NCBI GenBank assembly: GCA_026874595.1
Contig: CM049307.1
Coordinates: forward strand, 77,352,643 to 77,416,642
Direction of reading: 5' to 3'
Length of the DNA stretch: 64,000 nt
From: Sipunculus nudus
Lineage: Eukaryota > Annelida > Sipuncula > Golfingiida > Sipunculidae
Part shown: piece by piece, positions 1 through 11,989 of the stretch
Layout of the letters: each line of letters opens with the position of its first letter
Numbering within the stretch: position 1 is the stretch's first letter
Notes under the pieces: model-generated
What the model saw: the letters and a program-made list of their open reading frames with translations, nothing else
What the model was told of the DNA's origin: nothing
Database searches by the model: none
Position numbers and translations under genes: made by a program

Positions 1-74
1 GAGCCATATGAAGGTCTTAAACAGCCGTATGCGAGTTACTGAGACTGTGTGCTGGGGTGGTTTTGCTGGAAAAC
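1..74 (-). repeat. Interspersed repeat copy (truncated by window edge)
   Basis: Reverse-complement copy of the repeat at 5875-6025 and 39518-39668. Shared wording includes CCCAGCACAC, CAGCAAAAC and GCTGTTTAA. It looks like a short SINE- or MITE-type repeat, but its ends are not defined in this window. Confidence 0.6.
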
Positions 75-626
75 ATTTGTATAAAGTTAGTATCAGTTAG
101 ACTTAAAAAGATGCCAATAAAACTGTCATCAGCGTACATTAATATGCTAACATTTCTACGTTTACATCTATTGCCCTACATTTTGTTGATACCTTATTTT
201 CTTATTTATTTTCTCTAAATCCATTATTCTCCTCAACTAAGATCTCATGAACATCTGAGTATTTCATAAGTCGTCTATTAAAATGCTCCTATAGACCTTT
301 GCCTTACAGCATCAGAAACTGACACCCCTATGATTCATTGGCACCCTAGGGTCATCGGCAGTAGTCATCAAGATCGGAAATATCATTGAATCAGACCATA
401 CGAAAGAACCTTTCCATAATCATATATCATATCAAAGAAACTGATCATTTTCGTGAGACTCATTTATACCCGCATACATTTTTTTTTTTTCAAAATCAGA
501 TTTTCATTTGCTTAAGACACTTACCTTGTCATATATAATATGATCGCCAACGTCATACAACTCTAACAGAATGCAATTCTTACCGGAAGGACCCAATCGT
601 TAATATGTTGCCAAAATAGCTAGGAA

Positions 627-902
627 CTGTGTAACTCTAACTCCTCAATCCTAAATATTTTGTCCCATGGTATTGTCTCTCATAATATCTAAATTTTCTA
701 ACTGTAACTCCTCAATCCTAAACAATTTGTCCTTATTGTATTGTAGCTCATAATATCTGAATATTCTAACTGTAACTCCTCAATCCTAAACATTTTGTCC
801 CTGTGGTATTGTTTCTTATATCATCTGAATTTTCTAACTGTAACTCCTCAATCCTGAACAATTTGTCCCTATGGTATTGTCTCTCATAACATCTGATTTT
901 TC
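627..902. repeat. 68-bp tandem repeat, about four units
   Basis: Units start with TGTAACTCCTCAATCCT and recur with exact 68-bp spacing at 702, 770 and 838. A more diverged first unit lies upstream. The unit is not a multiple of three and carries no open frame, so it reads as an ordinary minisatellite. Confidence 0.85.
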
Positions 903-1562
903 TATCAAACAACAATAATTTTCATTAAAAGCTTTTACAATTTCTATCTGCTGTTTTCCAGCACTAACACATTTTTTATATTCCTTTTCAGTTTTCTTTT
1001 ATCTTTAAACAATGCATCTATTTCATAATTACAAAATGGTTTTACTCTGCGTTTGTATTTATACCATCAATGCATAACAGAAGATCATTCATTTCATCAA
1101 TAACTGGACGTTCTTACTAGTTCGTGCCGACTCTTTTCGTAACGTGAGCGTAGCCCTGCATTTTAGTTTGAGTCGACTCGAAACATTTTGGCCGCTGCTG
1201 CATATTTTCAAATTTCGTAAGTCATATGCTACTCAGAAGCTCATAATACATCGGAAGATCAGTTCTTGGAAGTGGAAACGCCCCTTAAGAAGACATTCAA
1301 GAACTACCAGATGCATACACACGTGTAGGTTTTTTTAAATTATACTTCGTTTATTTTGCCACATGGTGTGTCTGTATTACAGACTGTAAGCATCTTCCCC
1401 TCAAATTATATGAACGGGATTTGATGAGTTTTTTCTTCAGGTTAGGGTAATATTCCAGGAAAAATCAATTGATTTTAGGTAGTGGGGTCGATGCACAGTA
1501 TTTTTATTTGAATGGATTCTTTTTCATTGTTACGCATTTATTGGTACAAGGGACTGGTTTTG

Positions 1563-1690
1563 TGAAGTCACCAGTTCACTGGGTTGGTGACCGTTACAAG
1601 GTGTGATGCCACCTGTTACCTGGGCTAGTAAACCGTTACAAGGTGTGACGTCACCTGTTACCTGGGTTGGTGTTTCGTTAGGTGTGCACG
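1563..1690. repeat. 42-bp tandem repeat, about three units
   Basis: Two clear units begin ACCGTTACAAGGTGTGA at 1590 and 1632, each followed by CACCTGTTACCTGGG. A partial, diverged unit precedes them. One unit contains the palindrome TGACGTCA. Confidence 0.75.
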
Positions 1691-4331
1691 GGAACACATG
1701 ACAGTTTAGTTACAGGAGACTGGCGGAGGAATCCATATAGGATCCAACTACAGTTCAACTTTATAATGGTCCCGCATGAAAAGTGGTGCCCTATATTGAT
1801 CACATTGTCCGTCCGTCTTTCCGTCTGCAAGTCAGTAACGCTTCCTTGCAATCTTCCTCACATTCCCCAGAAAACAATATATAAAAAAACCTGCCAAAAG
1901 TCCAATATGGTTGCCACAGAATAATCGATAATTTTCTTCCGCATTATTTCGGAGGGGCTATGTTCGACCTTTCTTAAATTCATGGGGGCAATTTGTGCCT
2001 ACAAAGGCTCGAGCCGTATCAAATTCCAAACCTGCCTAATATCGAGTATGACAGCCAGAAAACAATCACTGATTTTCTTTTACGAATATTTGACAGAACA
2101 TTGACACCGATGAGGGGTCAGTGCTTTCAAATTTCAGACCGACCCTGTTGAATCAAATATGGCTGCCATTAAAGGATATGGCATTCGCGGGGCCCTAATT
2201 GAGGACCTGAAAGTTCCTAAACCTTAAGTTTACATTATCATATTGTAGCATGGTGGTGTAACGCAGTGCTAGATTTTCAACCACATGATTATATGTTAGC
2301 TCCCCGCCTGTTCTCGGCGATAGAAATATAGGTAACTTAAAATGTGGTCATGGCAACCGAACTAGCCCCATCGCACCCTAAGTGTTATTATTTATACGCA
2401 TATATTTCATTAAACTTGACTTGGTTTCTTTGTTTGTTTATCCCTCGAGTTTGGAGCGGTCTTTCATCTGAGTGAACTATAATTCGATGGCGCAATATCT
2501 GTAGTTCACTTTCAAACTTTACATGAGCTTTGCGTGCTCAGTTGCATCATTACAGGATGCAAATTCTCAGAAACAAACGCCGAAGCACAACTCAGGTGTG
2601 AACTGCTTAATTCCAGGTCTGCCAACACACCAAAACCTTATTCCATATATGTTTGTCGGACGTGTACCAGGCCCTTCCATGCCCAGACTGGGCACACCCC
2701 TACCCCCACCTTGTCTTACAGTCTGTCACCAAAAATTTGATTTGATTGCACCCACGTACAACATAAGTTTGTTGAAGTCATTTGTTAGAGCAATATTTTA
2801 GCTTTCATATGGAACTGGATGTCGCTTTAAAGCATTACTTTTAAGGGAGTCACATGCAATTTTACAAAATGACACCTTGATTTCATTAAGTTGCTAACAG
2901 TATATTATACCATGAACAGCCATGAACAACAGCCATGAACAAGTCATTTCAGTAAAAAAAAAACCCACAGAAATCGGAATAAAGTGATAGGAAGCGATTT
3001 GTAACATCAACATTACATAAAATAGCGATAATTATTAATTACATTATCAAATGCCTTCTTCAAGTTAAATCCATGAACTTATGTGAATATCAGTAACATT
3101 CAACTCTTAAAAACTGAAAAAAAAACTGGAAAAAAATAGCATATTGGAACTATATGTTCTAAAATCTCGGGGCTTCATCAAAATAACTGTAAAGCTGAAA
3201 TGTTTTACAGTCATGCATTCAATTTAGGAATTTCAATTAAAGATTTCAGTTAAACCATTAACAGTGAATGATTTGTAAAGCTAGCGTACTTTTCAATTGA
3301 TACAGTTTTGCCGTTATACCTGGTAAGAGACAATATAAAACCACTCTGAGAGTTGATTCTCCTAGATCTGCAAGAACACAGACCGACTGAGAGGGTAACC
3401 TGCATATGTTATGTATCGATATGGGGTTTCATTTTTAGTTGTTCTACATCAGAACTGAGACAGGCTCCAACTCAGTCATGCACGCTACATAAGGGAAATC
3501 ATCTGCAGCCCTAGCCCCAACCAGGTTCGTACATAATGTAAAGAAAAACACAAAAATTCTGAACCGTTTAGACTGGAAAGACCAAATAGTGTATGACATT
3601 TTGGTGGTTAAAAACATCTTCATATAACGCAGTATTTTTGATACTTGCTTAGAATATATGACATGTCTAGCGTATCATCTTGTTTCTAATAGTGCCAACC
3701 CCTTTACATGGGTCCTCCGTTTACATGTATAACGATGGAGGACTTAAGGGAGTTTCGAAGCGCACACTCAAGTAGTGTGTTTTATGATTTCTTAAATAAA
3801 GCCACATTTGACCTTTTGCGTGTATTATGTGCACAGAAAAATCTTGTTTTCTGTCATTCCGTTCCTCGTTTGCGCGAGTGCCTGCAGACATCCATGGTCC
3901 ACTTGTCCACGACTTTGCATGGATGTAACTTGTACAAGGAATGTCAACTCGTGACCACGACAACATTTTTAGGAGATAAAAAACTCACGATCTCTGGCAG
4001 AATAGTATGGTTCGGCTTTATAATAACATTATTTTTCTCAATGTGGGCAGACCATTCAACTATTTAGGTGATTTAAAACTAAATTGTCTGGTTGGTTATT
4101 TTATCTTTTGGAGAAATCCTTCATGCTGATGGAACGTCTTATACATGAGCGATTCATGTTTGCTTTACTATCCGTTTCGCGAATATCGGGAATTTGAAAT
4201 CAGCGTAAATATAAAGCTAGGCACAGTAGCATAACATTACAGGGTTCTAATTGTAGAATTTGATTATTATTATTTTATTATTTGGTCTTTTAAGGAATGA
4301 ATTGTTTCTTTTGAGTTCCAACTTTTTGCAG

Positions 4332-4543
4332 GATACGACCGGGTCCCGCGGGCCTTGGCTTCTAAACTGATCGCATGCTTCTGGTTTGTGTTTGTGACGG
4401 TGGCGCTGATCACCTACACCGGAAGTCTTATGAACCATCTCTACTGGGCCAGTCACGGGCATGGCGTCCATACGATCAAACCACCATTCCGTGACCTAGA
4501 GCATCTCGTCACCTCAGGCACCTACGACTACGGTGCATTAAAA
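4332..4543 (+). CDS. Ionotropic glutamate receptor-like, internal exon with M3
   Basis: This is the first of four exons in the window of a ligand-gated ion channel subunit in the plasma membrane. It follows a TTTTTGCAG acceptor, starts two bases into a codon and ends at AAA|GTAAGC in phase 0. It encodes about 70 residues: VPRALASKL before a hydrophobic M3 helix (IACFWFVFVTVALI), then TYTGSLMNHL where typical receptors have SYTANLAAFLT, then the start of ligand-binding lobe S2 ending DYGALK. The fold assignment rests on this helix plus the in-frame continuation through the next three exons. The gate motif is strongly changed, which points to a divergent invertebrate iGluR or chemosensory-type IR rather than a standard AMPA, kainate or NMDA subunit. 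The subfamily is not resolved. Confidence 0.88.
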
Positions 4544-4679
4544 GTAAGCGTATACTTCATTATACGGTAAGTAATCCTCATTAATCCGAACTATAATAAA
4601 TCGACAGGAAAACTTGAAAATCCACTCTTTATGTAACAGAAAGACATCCGTAAATAGTCGTAAAATCATGAATTCTTGC

Positions 4680-5460
4680 TCAACTGACGTTGGTCATCGT
4701 GATTTGTACAGCGTCTATCCTTCCGTTAATAGGACTCAAATTGTTACCGCTGGACTTAGAAACTTCTGACATAAATCCAAAGAGGTTTTTCTTTACCAGC
4801 AGTTTTAAAACTGCCAAATAACGGCAAATTGCATCATTTTCCCTGCTATGGTTCCATCTAGCGCCCTGGCACCTGGTATGTATGACTTGAATTGGTTCCT
4901 CAGGACTGGTGGCGCCACCAGTATATTTTCTATTTTTTACCTATGCTACCTGTATTTTGAGTGCAGTTAATTGCCAGCATTCGTATCAGTTTCTTAACTT
5001 TGGTTTATTCTACTCTCCTGAAACTTTGTATGCTTCTTTTTCATGACTAGTTAAATCCGGTAATAATGACTTGCGGCGCCATCTGTAATTTTGTATATTC
5101 ACGCAATTTACATGTATTTTTCAGACTACCATATTATAGCAATTGTGCTATTTTTTAATTGTGGTCTCATGCTTATATAATGCTCTGAAATTCCGATGTG
5201 CTACAAGGCATAAGTCACACCCGTATCTGGAAACACATTACTTACGAGCCAGGGAGGTCCTGAAAAAAAGTCTCCTTGGAAACCTTAAATTAAATCTCGG
5301 CAACCTGTACACCCAAAATCATCATTTTGACTATTTAATTTTCAATCATGTATAATATTTTAATCACTTGCGCTGAATCTTACCAATTGTGCAAGTAGTA
5401 GGCCATAACCCACGTTTACCTCTACATGGGTCATCATGACCTTATTGCAAAATTCACATG
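4680..5460 (+). repeat. Diverged copy of the 340-bp palindrome repeat family
   Basis: Shares wording with the 25.9-28.3 kb array: TTACCGCTGGACTTAGAA, the CAGGACTGGTGGCGCCACC block and CTCCTTGGAAACC. At 4905-4922 it holds the perfect 18-bp palindrome ACTGGTGGCGCCACCAGT. It looks like an old solitary unit or remnant element. Confidence 0.6.
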
Positions 5461-5811
5461 TAAGGTGCACTCATTTATAACTTTTATGACGAAGTTGGAC
5501 ATCCAAAAATCATCGATTCGACCAACTGAGTAAACTCCTATTCATAAATTTTTTGAACATACGAACATTATTGCTATTACCCTTTTATAACTTTGATTTG
5601 AGGTTTCTACTTCATTTTCAGTGAGACATCTGCACAAAGGCGAGAGGACAATGATTGTATAACCTTTTTTCATGAAACATTGACATATTTCAATATATAA
5701 CAGAAATATCGATTTAAATCCAACATAAGTGAGGTATATGACGGTAAAGAAAGGAACAATCATATTATTAATGATAATGTGCGTGATTATAATCCTACAT
5801 GTCCTGATTCA

Positions 5812-5814
<3 letters not shown>

Positions 5815-5850
<36 letters not shown>
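5815..5850. repeat. TA microsatellite
   Basis: Uninterrupted AT dinucleotides followed by a short AC run. It lies in receptor intron 1, directly before an interspersed repeat. Confidence 0.95.
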
Positions 5851-5862
<12 letters not shown>

Positions 5863-5874
5863 AATATCACATTT

Positions 5875-6025
5875 TTAAAGGGACATAATCAAGGGCAATA
5901 TTTAGTTTATTTTCACACTATCAGGTCTGTTTTGCTTTTTCCCAGCAAAACCGCCCAGCACACAGTCTCAGTACCTTCCTTATGGCTGTTTTAACACCTT
6001 GTTAACATAATGGTTTTGCTTGCAG
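5875..6025 (+). repeat. Interspersed repeat copy
   Basis: Begins AAAGGGACATAATCAAGG and contains CCCAGCAAAACCGCCCAGCA. It matches 39518-39668 in the same orientation and 1-74 in reverse. No coding frame; SINE- or MITE-like. Confidence 0.7.
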
Positions 6026-7058
6026 TCCACTTGCATCTCTATACCATAACAAGGCCGCGTGACCGGAAGTCAGATTTTGCTCATGCTCAACATATTGCAA
6101 GCAAGGACTAGTCCATACATATACATAAACATTCATGGTTTCTTATATATCTCTGCGGGATGGACATTACGATCCATTGGCCGAATGTAGAGCCTGCCGC
6201 AATAGATCTGTACGATAGATCCAGGGGCCTCAGCTGAAATGACCCGCACTTGTGACCCTGTGTATCAGGTCGCTGAGCCACCGCAACATACGATGGTTCA
6301 GTCAGCGGGAACATGTATCACATTTTTTGGGCCAAGTCAGTCAGGGCTAGGAGTTTATAGTCCTATAAACTCCTTGGTCATGCCATCTCCTGATTGACAG
6401 GTGTTTTTGCCACGCGCTGTGTTTATATTAACGCCTTGGTTCGAGCAGCTCCACTTTTTTAACATTCGTGTACAAGAGTAAGCCATCGCATTAAGGGCAA
6501 TATTTTGGCCGGTACCAATTTATTTAAAAGAGAAGACCTTATTTTTCTTATTAATTCAACATGATTTATAGATGATTAGGCCCTTTAAAATAATAAATTA
6601 CCTATAATTTCGACATCCGACCTGTGACATCCGGGTGTTTGTGCGACGCAAAATGAGAGCCTCAAAGAGCGGTTTCGAGAAACGTGGAGAATAGCATCTG
6701 TCAGAGTAAAATAATAGGGCGGGGATGCGAGATGAAAGTACTCAGCGTCAAATCGAAAATCTATTTTTGTGGCAAGGGAACGTGCATCGGCAAAGTTTAA
6801 TATAACGCTTTAAACTTAAATTAATAATACTATTCAAACCTCGACCTGATCTTCAAATTGAATTAGGATTCACTAAGAAATTCTTTTGTTTGTGTTGTTC
6901 TGGCTATTTTTTCTTCACCAGTGCTGGTATCAGTCCAACTTGAATATACATTTTTTTCTTTTACTCTTTATTTGCATTATTTTTAATTTATTTAAATCCA
7001 CACTAACATAATACGTAAGAGAACTGCGAAATACACATTGATTTCTATTTATAATCAG

Positions 7059-7328
7059 GGTAAGAAAATTGAATACATTTTAAAAACTCTGGCGACGGGT
7101 CCTTTGTACAACCACATGAGAAGCTACTGGGCCAATAACAAGGACAGGAACTTGTTTCCCGCCACAAGAAAGGAAGGATTGGAAAGAGTCCGACAGGAAA
7201 ATTACGCATTCATTGTACAATCTTCGTCTGCTTACATTGAGAAGGGGAAACGCCCCTGCGATCTGACAACTATTGGTGAGATCATGCACCCTGGGAGCTA
7301 CGCCATGGCGGTATCAAAAAAGTTTCAG
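7059..7328 (+). CDS. Ionotropic glutamate receptor-like, S2 exon
   Basis: A phase 0 exon of 90 codons between acceptor TATAATCAG and donor CAG|GTCAGG. It encodes most of S2, the membrane-proximal half of the extracellular ligand-binding clamshell. The align-by-eye landmarks are PLYNHMRSYW, YAFIVQSSSAYIE, KRPCD and GSYAMAVSKKF. In typical receptors the segment after the first beta strand is G-S/T-T and contacts the ligand carboxylate; here it reads GKKIEY. The acidic ligand contact in the LLES/LEST position is Q (IVQS). The cysteine of KRPCD, which normally forms the S2 disulfide, is kept. The exon is therefore structurally intact but unlikely to bind glutamate in the canonical way. This is family-based reading, not a computed alignment. 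Confidence 0.87.
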
Positions 7329-7701
7329 GTCAGGAAATTTCTTTCAAAGGACACATAATCACTAAACTGTTTTTAATATAGCCTCGAATGTCAGATAATT
7401 AATAGACGTTTTCCATGCGCATGCGCATTGCACGTTTAAAGCTTTTTAAGAATTCGGATCCGGTCAGAGAATCTTGAGAAATTTGTGAAATAAGTTGAAT
7501 ACAAGCAAGAGCAACAACTGGAACTTTGAATTATAATTTTAATGTAAACTTTCGTCATTTGATAAATAATCTTTCTTGTCAAAAAATGGAATCGGTTATT
7601 TAGTGGCGTCAATTTATCTTCCAGGGTTGGGTAAGGATGACTTGCAGACACACCCACATATCAGTATGACACTTAATCACCTTTCATATATAATAAAGGG
7701 T
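7329..7701. other. Receptor intron 3, 5' part
   Basis: No gene or recognisable repeat is visible between the donor and the retrotransposon's 3' LTR. The intron as a whole runs 7329-15435 and is filled by the antisense retrotransposon and a 1-kb repeat. Confidence 0.6.
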
Positions 7702-8475
7702 TGTTACGGAACCTAATAACAACATATCACGTAGTCGTGACGAGCACAAATTTTGTCATGCAGATTAAAAAAAAATCAGATTCTGTAACACTAGGCAGCG
7801 TGAAATGTCTAGGGGAATGTATAAAGAAGTCAGTGGTTTTATGTTAACAAATAATTCTAATTTATTCTTAAAACAACCCTAACATTACAATACACTAAAT
7901 CAATACAATTACACAGTATGACACATGTACAACAGCAAATCAATACAATTACACAGTATAATAAATAAAGTGTACAGTACCTGAATACCACCACTGTCAC
8001 AGCGACAACAAGTCCTTTAAAACCAATAATCCACGTAAAAAGTTCAGATAGTCCAAAGTAAAGCCCTAATAATAATCCCGAAAGCAAACTGGAGACAGGC
8101 CGCAATAAATCTGCATAGAGTTCGTAGAATCCCTTACACTACTGCATATATGGGATAGGCCTAAAACTGACTCACACTCTTTCGGGTCCGCTGGAATATT
8201 TCTCTCTCCTCTCTCGGCTCTAAACAGAGCCATATATTTATAACTTGTCACCTCAAGCCGAGAACTTTCCATTTCACGAACAATCCAAAAGAACCCAAGA
8301 ATACGTAATACACACGCCCAAAGAACATACTAGAACAAAGAACGCTGTGTTTCTACACGTCAGACACCACACGTGGGCCGAGCTAGCCCGCGCGTCTCTA
8401 ATGGCAACGGACAATGCTAGCGCTACACAGGCACATGTAAGACTGCTGCACACAATAAAAGAGACATCTGTAACA
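7702..8475 (-). repeat. 3' LTR of the Gmr1-like element
   Basis: A complete 774-bp LTR. On the minus strand it begins TGTTAC and ends GTAACA, a perfect terminal inverted repeat. It abuts a polypurine tract (8476-8486). A TATA-like TTATAAATATATGG lies at 8231-8244, and an AATAAA signal lies at 7861-7866, both in element orientation. It matches the solo LTR at 37019-37812 and, in part, the 5' LTR. Confidence 0.9.
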
Positions 8476-8486
8476 CTCCCCCTCCT
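8476..8486 (-). other. Polypurine tract
   Basis: On the minus strand AGGAGGGGGAG lies immediately before the LTR start TGTTAC. This is the expected position and composition for the primer of plus-strand DNA synthesis in an LTR retrotransposon. Confidence 0.85.
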
Positions 8487-8667
8487 GTAAGAAAAAAGAA
8501 AGTTTTCTCAAAAAACTTTCTTTTTGCGATCACAATCACTATATTTTTACAATATTTCAACAATCATCTTATTTACAACATTACATAAACATCTCGTTAC
8601 AACAGTTAATTAACATCTCGATAAGCAATTAGCAAGTACATCGTTTTTCCCTTAAATGTGTCTGATT

Positions 8668-9020
8668 TCAAGATTGTAATCCTGTAAAAACAAACTCCAT
8701 CTCAACAATCTTTGATTTTGTACACTTCAACTTGTCCATGAACGTGAGGGGATTGTGATCACTGAAGACAATGATAGACATGACTGATGAAGTAACATAA
8801 ACCTCAAAATGTTGCAATGTCACACTCAAAGCCAAACATTCTATTTTAATAGTGGTGTAGTTTTTCTGGATTGCATTAAATTTTCTTGAAAAATAACAAA
8901 TTGGATGATCTATGCCATCACTGCCTTCCTGTAACAACACAGCACCAGCAGCCGTATCACTAGCATCTACAGCTAACTTAAATTTACAGAAAAGTCCGGA
9001 GCTGCTTAAACTGGTGAACT
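8668..9020 (-). pseudogene. RNase H domain of Gmr1-like pol
   Basis: The minus-strand frame carries VDASDTAAGAVLLQ, then ICYFSRKFNAIQKNY, IECLALSVTLQHFEVYV and FSDHNPLTF. These are the ordered hallmarks of a Ty3/gypsy RNase H, which removes RNA from the RNA/DNA hybrid. It follows reverse transcriptase and is the last pol domain before the 3' LTR, as expected when integrase has moved upstream. The linker back to RT (9020-9218) is broken by stops and a frameshift. Confidence 0.85.
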
Positions 9021-9217
9021 TTCAGAATTCCTTTCAAATTCTGAAATGCATTTTCACACTGAACATTCCATACAAACTTTTATTTCTTCTTTAACAAATT
9101 AGTCAAAGGTTCAGTTACAGCAGAAAAATTGGACAAAACTTCCTGTAGTATCCAACCATACCAAGAAAACGCATTATTTGATTTTTTTTTCTGGCCTAAG
9201 AAATGCAGAAATAGCAC

Positions 9218-9974
9218 TTATTTTAGCATCACGGGTTTTACTTGATCCTGCCCTACAATATGACCCAAAAATGTTACTAGTGCATGACAAAACTGAGATT
9301 TGACTAAGTTTATGGTCAGACAGGCTTCACTTAGTCTTTTGAAGAGGTCGCGAAGAATTTGCAGGTGTTTCTCCCAGTAATCGCTGTACACGATAAGGTC
9401 ATCATTATATGCGTCGCAGGCCTTAATGTCCTTGACAAACATATGGATGAGGCTCTGGAACGTGGCTGGCGAGTTCTTCATGCCAAACGGCATAACTTTA
9501 TACTGGTACAGACCTTGCGGCGTCACAAATGTGGACACTTCTTTCGCTCGTTCTGTCAGCGGAAATTGCCAGAATCCTTTTAACAAGTCAAACTTTGAAA
9601 CATATCTGGAGCTACCGACTCTATCAATACAATCATCGATCCTCGGAATTGGGAACGTGTCAGTCTTGGTGACAGAGTTCAGTTTTCGATAATCTGTGCA
9701 GATACGGTAACTTCCATCAGGTTTTGGCACAAGAATACATCTTGCAAATATTGAACTTCATCATGTGGATACTTTTGCTTTTCTTGATTCAGTCTATAAG
9801 GATGCTGCTTGACTGCGCTTGCCTCGCCAACATGGACGTCATGGCACAATATGTTAGTTCTGGAATGTCACTAAACAAATGTTCATATTTCCGTAGCAGG
9901 TTCTTTAGGTCTTGTTGTTGTGTTGTAAGGTGTGACAGTTTGGCATCAAGGTTGTTAAGCACATCTGAGCACAT
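9218..9974 (-). pseudogene. Reverse transcriptase of Gmr1-like pol
   Basis: The 9218-9730 frame (170 codons) contains KPDGSYRICTDYRKLN, FDLLKGFWQFPLT, FVTPQGLYQYKVMPFGM and the catalytic region AYNDDLIVYSD, where most relatives have Y-L/V-D-D. Both catalytic aspartates are present. The upstream piece (9740-9974) has LLRKYEHLFSDIPE and VKQHPYRLNQEKQKY. A short deletion and frameshift separate it from CILVPKPDG. The protein would copy element RNA into DNA, but this copy cannot be translated as one chain. Confidence 0.9.
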
Positions 9975-10866
9975 CTGGTACTGTTCTACACTGAATGTCT
10001 ACATCACACTTACAATCAGTATCTACTTTAACTGGGTCAGGGTCAGTTTTTAAACAAATAAGAGCAGTAACATGATGTACAACATCTGATGTGCTATTTC
10101 TGTCATAATATGGTTTCAACATGTTAACATGGCGCAGTTGTTTTTTCTTACGCCTATCTGGTGTTAACAGTATGTTATTTCAATCACTGACTTTCTTGTC
10201 AACAATGTAAGGACCAAAATACCTAGCTTGCAGAGGTCTAACAGGGATAGGTAGTAAGGCAAGGACCTTTTCACTAGGCTAAAAACTTCCTACATACAGT
10301 GTGCTTGTCATACTGTTTTCTTTTACTTTGTGCAGATATTAGATTAGACGTTGCAATCTCACAAGCATTGTGTAGTTTAGTACGAAAGTCTGACACATAC
10401 TGCAATAAACTAAGAGAATCAGGATTTTCACACAACAGTTTTTCTTTAAGCAGTTTTAATGAACCGCGAACTGAGTGTGAAAATAGTTCAAAGGGACTGA
10501 AACCCAAGGACTCTTGAAAGGGTTCTCTGACAGCAAACAGCAATTGGTGGATTCCTTCATCCCAGTCTTTCTGTGTGTCATAGCAATAAGTCCTAATCAT
10601 GTTTTTTAATGTCTGGTGAAAATGCTCGAGCACGCCCTGACTCTCAGGATGGTATGGCCAAGAGCTGTACTGTTTTATACCTAGCTCAAGCTAACTTGCT
10701 GGAACAAACCAGACATAAAATTTGACCCTTGGTCTGACTGGACGGATTTTGGTAATCCAAAAGTTGTAAATAACTTTGTCAGAGCTTTGACAATATTTTT
10801 GGCAATTATTTTGCGTAATGGTATTGCCTCTTGGAACCTGGTAGATGCGCACATAATTGTCAGCAA
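9975..10866 (-). pseudogene. Integrase core and C-terminal domain
   Basis: Continues the integrase of 10871-11605. Visible pieces are CASTRFQEAIPLRKI and QSDQGSNF (second catalytic Asp), then YHPESQGVLEHFHQTLKNM (catalytic Glu) in another frame. Next comes KDWDEGIHQLLFAVRE with FSPFELF, and a C-terminal LPIPVRPLQARYFGPYIVD of the GPY/F type. A frameshift lies near 10640-10690 and an in-frame stop occurs in the C-terminal domain. The next domain on this strand is reverse transcriptase, so integrase precedes RT. Confidence 0.87.
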
Positions 10867-10870
10867 GTAT

Positions 10871-11605
10871 TCATGGCCAGATTTTTTTTCTGGCGGTGGT
10901 CCTAAGTGGGGCTTTAGGAGGATTCTGATTGGGCTTGCCTATCGTCTGGCATGTGTGGCATGATTTACATTTTTGTACAACCTCAGTCCTGAGGTTAGGC
11001 CAATAGAAGTGTGTACTAACTTTCTGATAAGTTTTATTTATACCTAAATGGCCTGACAAAGGAGCCTCATGTGCCATGCTTAGAATTTCATTGCGATAAC
11101 TTTTGCACATTACTATTTGATTTTTGGAGGCCCACTCATCATCAGCGCATACATGAGGTGGTCGCCATTTTCGCATTAGCACTCCATTTTTAATATAGAA
11201 AAAAACTAGGTTCTGTGGCAGTTCATCTATAGAAACTGCCCTGGGAAACAAACATGAAATATCAGGGTCCTTATGCTTTTTTGCAATAAGTACTGACCTT
11301 GAAAATGCTGCGTCCTGTACGGACGAGTCGACAGACGAGTCACTAGTGACTCCGAGAGTGTTATTATCTGGACCATTATCCTCATGTTTGTTTTTCTTGG
11401 CCATTGATCTAGTTACAGCACATGAAGGATACAAACAAGGAATTTCCTGACTTTCAGGATCAGTGTCATGATCAAGTGACGGTATTTCTGTCACTATTGG
11501 TACAGGCTGTACTTTGTCACCTGCAACATCATTGCCTACTTGCAACATAATTCCCTTTAAGGGTAAAGTAGTTTTTATGCCCACAGTAATATTCCCAGAA
11601 ATCAA
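10871..11605 (-). pseudogene. Protease tail and integrase zinc-binding domain
   Basis: The longest open frame of the element (244 codons). It starts with a retropepsin-end-like stretch (LPLKGIMLQVGNDVAGDKV) and, after a polar linker, carries the integrase HHCC finger: H of LSMAHEAPLSGH, the second H, then CKSCHTC. At its 3' end the frame jumps from TTARKK straight to a sequence matching SGHEYLLTIM. The segment that normally carries the first catalytic Asp (VDCVGPLP-type) is therefore deleted. This lesion alone would inactivate the enzyme. Confidence 0.85.
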
Positions 11606-11989
11606 ATTTGACTTTAAAAGTATACTGTGAAGTAGGACTGAAATGTGCTTGTCTGAAAAACACCATTAACAAGTGCATGTGCACCAGTAAAAGACCTATT
11701 AGAAAATGGCAAAGTGTTTGTGTAGGTGTAGAATCTGAAAAATCACTTGAAAGTGACACAAAACCATCATGTATGAAAGGCTCAAATAACTCCATTTCAG
11801 AGTTAGGAGAGGAATCTACTACCTCAGTTTCATAAAACAAAGAACTGACACAGATAGTGCCAGTGATCAATTCTTTTTCTGAGTCATTAAAGGAATCTAC
11901 ATCCTTATTACAATCTAACTCCTCATGGGAGTCAACAGAGGAATTTTCCTAGCAGAAACAAACTTCTGTTTCTCATAAGAGGACCTGGC
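11606..11989 (-). pseudogene. Protease remnant region
   Basis: Between gag and integrase the minus strand shows broken frames. One around 11690 reads SFTGAHALVNGVF, which resembles the active-site loop of a retropepsin (normally D-T-G-A), but the catalytic Asp is not evident. An in-frame piece at 11529-11870 overlaps it. The domain is inferred mainly from its position. Confidence 0.5.

Larger units (their letters stand above)
1..4331. other. Left flank, mostly non-coding, presumed upstream intron of the receptor gene
   Basis: I find no receptor exon here: nothing resembles the S1 half, M1 or the M2 pore loop, so the 5' half of the receptor gene must lie beyond the left edge. The stretch holds a repeat copy at 1-74, a 68-bp tandem array, a 42-bp tandem array, and a region near 1790-2230 with the CCGTCCGTC-type wording seen in other repeats of this window. 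An open frame at 3708-4067 (+, 119 codons) has no family resemblance and no convincing splice context, so I do not call it a gene. Confidence 0.6.
4544..7058. other. Receptor intron 1
   Basis: This 2.5-kb intron is bounded by GTAAGC and ATAATCAG. It contains a diverged single copy of the 340-bp repeat family (about 4680-5460) with an 18-bp palindrome, a TA microsatellite at 5815-5850, and a short interspersed repeat at 5875-6025. I see nothing coding in the remainder (6030-7058). Confidence 0.7.

Noticed and set aside
3708-4067. 119-codon open frame upstream of the first receptor exon
   Set aside because: Does not resemble S1, M1 or the pore loop, lacks splice signals at its edges, and an opposite-strand frame overlaps it.
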